Of a DNA stretch of 64,000 nucleotides, positions 57,894-64,000 are shown piece after piece; positions within the stretch are counted from its first letter, which is position 1, and each line of letters starts with the position of its first letter. Source of the DNA: Cyathus striatus (taxonomy: Eukaryota; Basidiomycota; Agaricomycetes; Agaricales; Nidulariaceae). The position numbers and the translations under genes were made by a program. The stretch lies in assembly GCA_025738555.1 (NCBI GenBank), contig JAOVFP010000018.1, positions 1,054,001 through 1,118,000 of the forward strand. Reading direction: 5' to 3'. Below the pieces are notes generated by a model that saw only the letters and a list, made by a program, of their open reading frames with translations, made no database searches and was not told the origin of the DNA.

Positions 57894-58661
57894 GCTCGAG
57901 CAGATGGATTTTCTTGCAGGCCTTTTGCACTGAATGCAGTTGGTGCATTTGTGCTTCCTACTAAATTGCTTGTGCCAGAGTATGAGGTCATTGCACAACG
58001 TGTGCCCAATTTATATGTCCAACAGATGGATACTTGGTTTTTAATTCTGGAGTTGCTGCCGAATGGTCTCAAAATCCAATGAATATTCGAGATCTATTCC
58101 GATCCCATTGGTATATCTTTACGAAATTCGAAACGTAGATTTGATATACAACTCTCTACGATATTCCAAACTTTTATAATAAAAAATTGAAATTCAGCAA
58201 CGAGGGAGCATGAATACGAAGTTTTCATGCATTCTCCTTGCGATCTCTTTTCCTTTTCTTTCCTATCTCTTGTTTGTGACACATTCATTGTGTGTACTTT
58301 ACTTAGATTTCTCTCTCGCGTCGGCTCTCGTTTTACGTGTGCAATATACATTTTTTGGCGGTGTCGAGGCGTATGTTGGTGCTTACAGATGCGACCTCCC
58401 CACATGCTGTTCCTACTCTTGGTGCGAGTTTTTCGATTGCAACACTTTTAGAATCACTCTCAAACTTAAAGGCAAAATCAGTTTTTTTCCCCAATTTTTA
58501 AACAATTTCTCGCATTTTTAAGGGTTAGATACTTCATCCCCCTATAATACCCAAATTTCGTAGCTTAGATACGCCATCCCCCTAGGATTTAGGAAATTTT
58601 TGGCATTTTTTGTCCCCCTATAACCAGCCAAAAATTGCCATTTTGGTATCTAACCTTTGGA
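57894..58661. other. Spacer with short frames; interior of a decayed transposon
   Basis: The frame 57867-58082 contains SCRPFALNAVGAFVLPTKLL and VQQMDTWFLILELLPNG, which look protein-like but unknown. From ~58500 the sequence has repeated phrases (catccccctataat, catccccctagga, gtccccctataacc) that lead into the inverted-repeat end at 58662. I infer that this is the subterminal part of a decayed transposon. Confidence 0.4.
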
Positions 58662-58679
58662 GGGATTATCAGGGGTCCT
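58662..58679. repeat. Relic right end related to the Ulp1 transposon
   Basis: gggattatcaggggtcct matches the right inverted end of the 7.66-kb transposon (gggattaccaggggtcct) with one mismatch. It abuts actttgag, the first bases of duplication copy B. No left end (aggacccctg...) for it was found in the window. Confidence 0.7.
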
Positions 58680-59628
58680 ACTTTGAGTCGTATTTACGAC
58701 GAATGTTCTACGTATTCGGCGATAATTAAGAAAGCAAATACGTAGATGTCATCTATAAATCGATAAAAACTATGTGCTTGTCCTATTTATGTATTCGACT
58801 AGCCCCTGGGACCATTTGCACAAATTCGCACACATGCGATCCAATTTTAATCTGACCTGGCTCTATCGGTAACCCAAAAGAATAAATAGTTAATCGATAC
58901 CGCCTCATTCCAAACTAAATCAGGTATTCGACAAGTAACTGATAGGACTTCATGCAGTGATAAATATACCCATACATACTGCTGGCTCATCTATGAATTG
59001 CGTGCGATGCGCGAGATACTTATAGGACACATATTGACTTATAACCATAGTCGCACGCCCGAGCCTCGCCTTCAGCACGTTGTCGACGCAATTCAATTTT
59101 AACCTGACACAATCCATTGGGCAGTCGATAACACACAAGCAACAGTAGCAGTTCCCGGGGTAATTGTTAACCGATCCCATCGTAACTTATACCAAACTCA
59201 ATCAAGCCTTCGATAAGTGACTGATAGAAGCATGGTACCGATTCTTCCATCCCCCCACAAAATGCGTTGCAAAACGCAAAACATGAGGCTGTTCATATAT
59301 ATACGGAAGAGATAGTGTAATAATAAGCTGCGGCTGCTCGACAAGGTGAACAGGATAATGTTACTGTAATACAGAAATCCTAGGTGTACGTTCACACTCG
59401 ACCCAGGCATACGAAGAACAGACTTGAAGTGCCACCGAAAAAAATCATTTTAACCTGTAAGCTCAATGCTTTAAAGACAGATAGCGGGCGAAGATGAAGG
59501 AGCATTCCAAACAAAAGTTTCCAGGAGGTGAGAAGAGACCCATTGCCGTTCACTGTCTTACGACACGCCCTTCATGTTGGACATCAAGCTATTTTTAAAA
59601 CTATAAAGCTATGGATATGATACCACCG
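58680..59628. repeat. Segmental duplication, copy B upstream block
   Basis: Aligns with 48398-49350 with small indels, including loss of ~30 bp after gacctggctctat. It is cut at 59628 by the long inverted-repeat element; the homology resumes at 63186. No intact gene. Confidence 0.88.
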
Positions 59629-62600
59629 CTGGCATGGGAATTTTTTCCAGTCCGCAAAATAGTTGCAAAACCAGTTGCAACATGTTTGCATTTTACTGAA
59701 AGATTTAGCTTTCTGCAAAATTATGCTTATTGTTCATGGCCAAATAAAACACACATGTAACGTTATATATATATTTAGCGGAAATGAAAACGTAACCTTT
59801 TGTTTCGATTTTTAGCCAGTCAAAATCTGTGTCAAATACAAAATTATGTACTAAATTTGGATCTGGGTACTCTTATTGTTTAGCGAAGCATCAAAATGTG
59901 ACAGAAATACAATGATTTGGTGATGTGAAAAGTTTCTGTTTTGTTAATGAGTTTCCCAGCGTGGAAAATCTAACGAAAATATGTTGTTTTCTCACTGGGA
60001 AGATCTAGCGCGCGCTGAGGTGTCCTCTGACAAGTCACTCACTGTTACATCAGTGTGTCTAATGTGCATGCAATAAATATTTAATTATATTCAATGCTCC
60101 GCAAAATTCGGTTCAGACACTACAAAATGTGCACACTGAAAGACTAAGGGAGCGCCTGAAGGCCAATGAAAATCTGTACTAAGTCTCATATTCTCGCGTT
60201 GGAAAATGGAATAGGGAATAGTAGTATATACAAAGGAATTAGTACTGTACACGACACTGAACTCAAGACACTGATAATGAAAATAATAGTGGTTAATGAC
60301 GACGCTGAATTGACGCTTACCTAATGAATACACCACCTACACCGTCTTCCTTTTTATTGTTTCATCTGGGGAGAGATCAGTAGACAATAATTGATCTCAC
60401 GATGAGTACCATGTGTCCATAAGTGTGCAATAAGTTACTTGAACAGTACAGTGTCCAGGAGCCACATGCATTCGCTTATTGTCATGTCAACGCACTGTCA
60501 TACCGCTACTCATGTTAAGCGAATTGATTACGAAAGTCGCGATACTTATTACAAATGTCCTTCAAGACTTCAATCTGTATCGAGTTAGGTTATGATTTAG
60601 ACTGTTAAGATGTAAGTGCCAAATCACGGTCTTCTACTTTATTGTTTCGTCTTGGACGAGGTCAGCAGACTATTAATTGTTACTAATGTCAAGATGGGTA
60701 TAACCTTAACATATAATCACACCCACGCCCATGCACTGCAATCCATAATTCATATTGTTACTACTCGCGATAGTTACACAGCCTAGATGTAGTATTTGCT
60801 TTTGATTACAATGAAGGTAGCATGAAATTCTACACAACAAAAATCTCTTAACTTGAAGAAATAATCGTGTACATGACAGCATGTACATCGAAGTTAATTT
60901 GTATGTTTGACGTGGGAGAATGAAGTGATGGATGCTTTGCGCTTGAAAAATATCGATGTGAGCTTTCAAAGTACTTATGTGAGCGTGCATTATATAGAAT
61001 AGATATCAGCAACCCAGCATGCCCTCACTAATTAATTGTAAGTATACAGAAGCGTCGACTTGGGGCGTGCACACTGACTTTGGTTTGTTTGGCTTATATT
61101 TTGACAGTAGACTTGAAAGTGTATAACTGTAACTTAGTATATTTAGTAGCAACTACATGATAACATAGACAATAAAACAAAGGTTTGAAAAAAGAGACTG
61201 CAATATACATATGAAAATTTAAGTTCTTGTGCTCATAATTTCCACTTCCACATTCTAGTATTAGCGCTGCAGCCGCTTCTGAACGATTCAGCGTGTCTGT
61301 CATCTATACTAATAGTGAACACTTTGTTTAATTAATGAAAGTAAAAATTATGTATACAGTACTTTAGATCACGACGCTGAAAGGACTTGGTTTAATTGTA
61401 AGGATGACGCTGACAAGTCAATGATACTGGCTAATTTGGGGCTAATTCTAAGTGCATGCTTCCGACTTTGAGACGCTGATTGTCATCTATTACTTATTGT
61501 CTGCTTTCTTCTTATTTAATATTCACCAGTATGCACAGCATTGCTGACACGCTGATCTATCAGAGACTACTCTCTATGTACATCTTATTGTGTCTTACAT
61601 TACAGCACATGTAAAATGAATTACTATCTTGTCCCACAATTGTATGCATACCCAAAAAAAATTAGTAAACATGCGTGAGAGTGCATATAAGACATTAATA
61701 TTCACGCTCACTCTCAAATTATATGAAAGAGCGTGAGTGTGAATAGGAATACCTATCATGTTCACGATCAAGCTTGGTTGGCTTGGGCAAGAATATCAGA
61801 ATGATATTTAATGCTTTTTAAGATAGACATAAGGACATGATGTCCTTATTATATTGACAACAGCCATTTCACTCACTTATGTATTGCTTCACGATACCTT
61901 CACGCTCACTTTCATATTATTCAAGCTCAGGGTCAGATTTTTCCGTGCAGACCCTGAGTGTGCACAGAAATTTTCGCCTGCCCAGCACGCTCAGGGTTTG
62001 AGTCAATTAAGTGCTTTGACTGAGCCTTTGAGCGTGCATGCTCAAGTTCAAGTTCAAGTCCACATATATGAGTACTGTAGAAATATATTTAAAATCCAGT
62101 GTACATATTAGCAAGTGCTAGATTTAAAATTTAATGCGGGTTCACGACATCGTATCACTTTCATTGCACGCTCAGGTAAGTAGTAGCAGAACAATACTAC
62201 CAATACTCATTCAGTAGTCTGAATCAATACTGCATGCTCATTTCATCTCAAATCCTAAGCGCGCAACTCCAGTATGTACTATTAAACCTGCCGAGTGCTG
62301 CAGCGCTGACTCGGAGCATGAATATTAATAAAGTATGAGCATGCAAATATTAGTCTTCGAAATTTCAATATCTAAACTAATATCTCAATCAAAAATAACT
62401 CTATTGTCTACGCAACAATGACGCCGGCAGTTGTTCATTAATATAATGAACCTTCATGCCTATTTTGAGTCATGACAAAATCTTGACGAAAAATACATAC
62501 CATACTAGTACCATAATCACGTAAAAGCTGGTGCTGAATCGCTGTCAATGTCACTTGACATAAGTAGACTGTTGTCCACTGTACTGATCCAAGACACAAC

Positions 62601-63185
62601 AACGAAATAAAAGGCAACATCTGTACATATATCATATATCACTCTTTATTCCAACGTCACCAGAATGAAACAGTTTCTTCGCAACACATTTAAGCTGTAT
62701 TCTTGAACCACTTTCCATGACCATAGAATGCATATCAAATTTGACATCCATGTAACACGCTGAACCAGCGCTAAGCCCCTTATCAGCGGACACTCCAGCG
62801 TGCGCTAGATATTCACAGTGAGAAAATGTGATATTTTACTAAGATTTTCGATGTGTTAAGATTTAATACCAAAAATTTATATTTACACGGTGGCAAATTG
62901 TTGTGTTTAAATCGAATTTTGATGCCTTGCTAAACAATAAGAGTACCTTGATGCAAAATTGGCACACAACTTATTGTTTGAATTAGATCTTGGCAGGGTA
63001 AAAATCTAAACAAAAGGCTAAGTTTTCAATTCTGCTACATATTCACACAATGTTACATGTGTAATCTATTTGATGATTAACTATACACATCATTTTGCTG
63101 ACAGCGAAACTTTCTAGCAAAATGCAAACATGTTGCAACTGGTTTTGCAATTATTTTGCAGACTGCAGAAAAGTCGTATGCCAGG
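59629..63185. mobile_element. 3.56-kb element with long (~430-bp) inverted repeats
   Basis: Ends CTGGCAT; the arms 59629-60060 and ~62740-63185 are imperfect inverted copies, very similar around gttgcaaaaccagttgcaac and ctcttattgtttagc and again at tctagcgc(g/a)cgctg. The interior has no frame over 95 codons and no transposase motif, so this copy is nonautonomous. It holds many cacgctca/tgagcgtg words (61700-62200). A target duplication is not clear. Long arms recall Mutator-like elements, but the family is not established. Confidence 0.82.
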
Positions 63186-63595
63186 AGTGTATAGAGCACA
63201 TCTCATGGTAGAATGGCTTCGCGCCTCCGCTATCGGAAGTTGGACAGAGCTACCTAGGTATCCTCTTGCCCGATTCAGAGCAATCTGGGTTAGTGCGTCG
63301 ATATGGAGAAGCTGTCAGACAAAGGAACCACCAACCGGCAACTACGCTGCACTCAGGAACCACTCACGCGTCTGTCAGCGGTTATATTTATCGTTTTCAC
63401 ATTGACTTCATTCTCTAATCGGATTATTCCATCCTCCGCGACTGCCGCTGACTTGAACTCGACGAAATTTGTTCATTCCCTCGATATCAAAGGTGTATGG
63501 ATTACTGAGAAATCAAAATAACATATTCAAACGGACCTGGAGATACATGGGCAGATAGGTATTCCTGGTTGACACATTTTAACAGCTACAATTTG
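63186..63595. repeat. Segmental duplication, copy B distal block
   Basis: Continues the homology to copy A (49360-49780) with atggcttcgcgcctccgcta and caaaggaaccaccaaccggc. It runs without a break into the NLR promoter, giving the empty site for the element at 49783. Confidence 0.88.
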
Positions 63596-63812
63596 TAATG
63601 TACCGGAAAAGGCCGCACACATGTCATCAGACGGTTGATCGTTCCGACGTGTTGGCTAGGAGCACATTATTAACGTATGATAAGCATCGCATTGCTTTAT
63701 ATATAGCCTGCTCATGTTAGCTTGCTTCCCCCCCGTCTCGTCACTTCAAACGCCTCACTACCGAAGCACTTAACAACTTTAATTCTCAAACTCAAATTTT
63801 CTGGCATTTAAA
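63596..63812 (+). promoter_or_regulatory. Promoter of NLR-like gene 3
   Basis: Near-identical to 51427-51642. TATA box tttatatatag at 63696-63706, start codon at 63813, the same 117-bp spacing as gene 2. It keeps more CpG than the gene 2 promoter (aacgtatg for aacatatc). Confidence 0.85.
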
Positions 63813-64000
63813 ATGGCCGAAAATTCATCAAATGCTCAAATTCTTCCCAATGCGAAACATGTCAATATTACTGGCGGGCAGCACAATGCTGTTGGTCGCG
63901 ATCAAAACAATTATTATAATATGAAAAATGATGAAATCACAGAAAAACTTAAACTATTAAAGCCTGTTGATCATAACTTGTACTATCCCCCTTCATGCAT
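63813..64000 (+). CDS. NLR-like gene 3, 5' part, cut by window end
   Basis: The first 62 codons (MAENSSNAQILPNAKHVNIT...) match NLR gene 2 closely and are open to the last base. Only the N-terminal motif region (GGQHNAVGRDQNNYYNM) is visible; the NACHT and WD40 parts should lie beyond the edge. Whether it is intact cannot be judged from here. Confidence 0.85.
   Translation, partial: MAENSSNAQILPNAKHVNITGGQHNAVGRDQNNYYNMKNDEITEKLKLLKPVDHNLYYPPSC

Overview
The window looks like nuclear DNA of a filamentous basidiomycete, probably an Agaricomycete. It has many short GT-AG introns (about 48-62 nt), a CxC5/CxC6-type gene of the kind linked to KDZ transposons, and NACHT-WD40 NLR-like genes. It is also full of nested DNA transposons and satellite arrays. 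I cannot name the species. Most genes are broken, and the region reads as an accessory, repeat-rich compartment.

Layout. 0.1-3.3 kb: a minus-strand CxC5/CxC6-like pseudogene. 3.3-6.5 kb: an unknown plus-strand gene with tandemly repeated small exons and a C-terminal coiled coil, followed by a tandem-repeat block. 7.4-17.7 kb: an unknown gene built from 156-nt exons, each followed by a short intron with a GC donor. It is split by a 7.66-kb DNA transposon (8064-15719) with 30-bp inverted ends and an 8-bp target duplication. The transposon encodes one long protein joining a Ulp1-type cysteine protease, a BED-like zinc finger and a transposase-like region, and it has itself been hit by a solo LTR. 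18.0-20.5 kb: two genes sharing an identical Zn2Cys6-like cysteine spacing. 20.65-24.54 and 32.93-35.8 kb: two arrays of a ~330-bp satellite with a shared downstream flank, on either side of a broken minus-strand NACHT-WD40 gene (26.26-30.23 kb).

36-43 kb: minisatellite, a TA-flanked MITE, a relic duplicated sequence and a fold-back element. 43-48.4 kb: a CpG-rich block of dispersed repeats with a 587-bp palindromic-ended MITE. 48.4-64 kb: a segmental duplication. Each copy carries an upstream block, a conserved NLR promoter and an NLR gene, and each copy is split by a different inverted-repeat element (49783-51426 and 59629-63185). The second NLR is broken and the third runs off the right edge.

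Two patterns tie the window together. Every in-frame premature stop I found in the spliced genes is TGA, as expected from CGA to TGA decay at methylated CpG. Large tracts, including the first two NLR genes, are almost free of CpG, while neighbouring blocks keep it. The three NLR copies share a conserved N-terminal motif and a promoter with a TATA box about 110-120 bp before the ATG. I ran no database search. Family names come from motif recognition.
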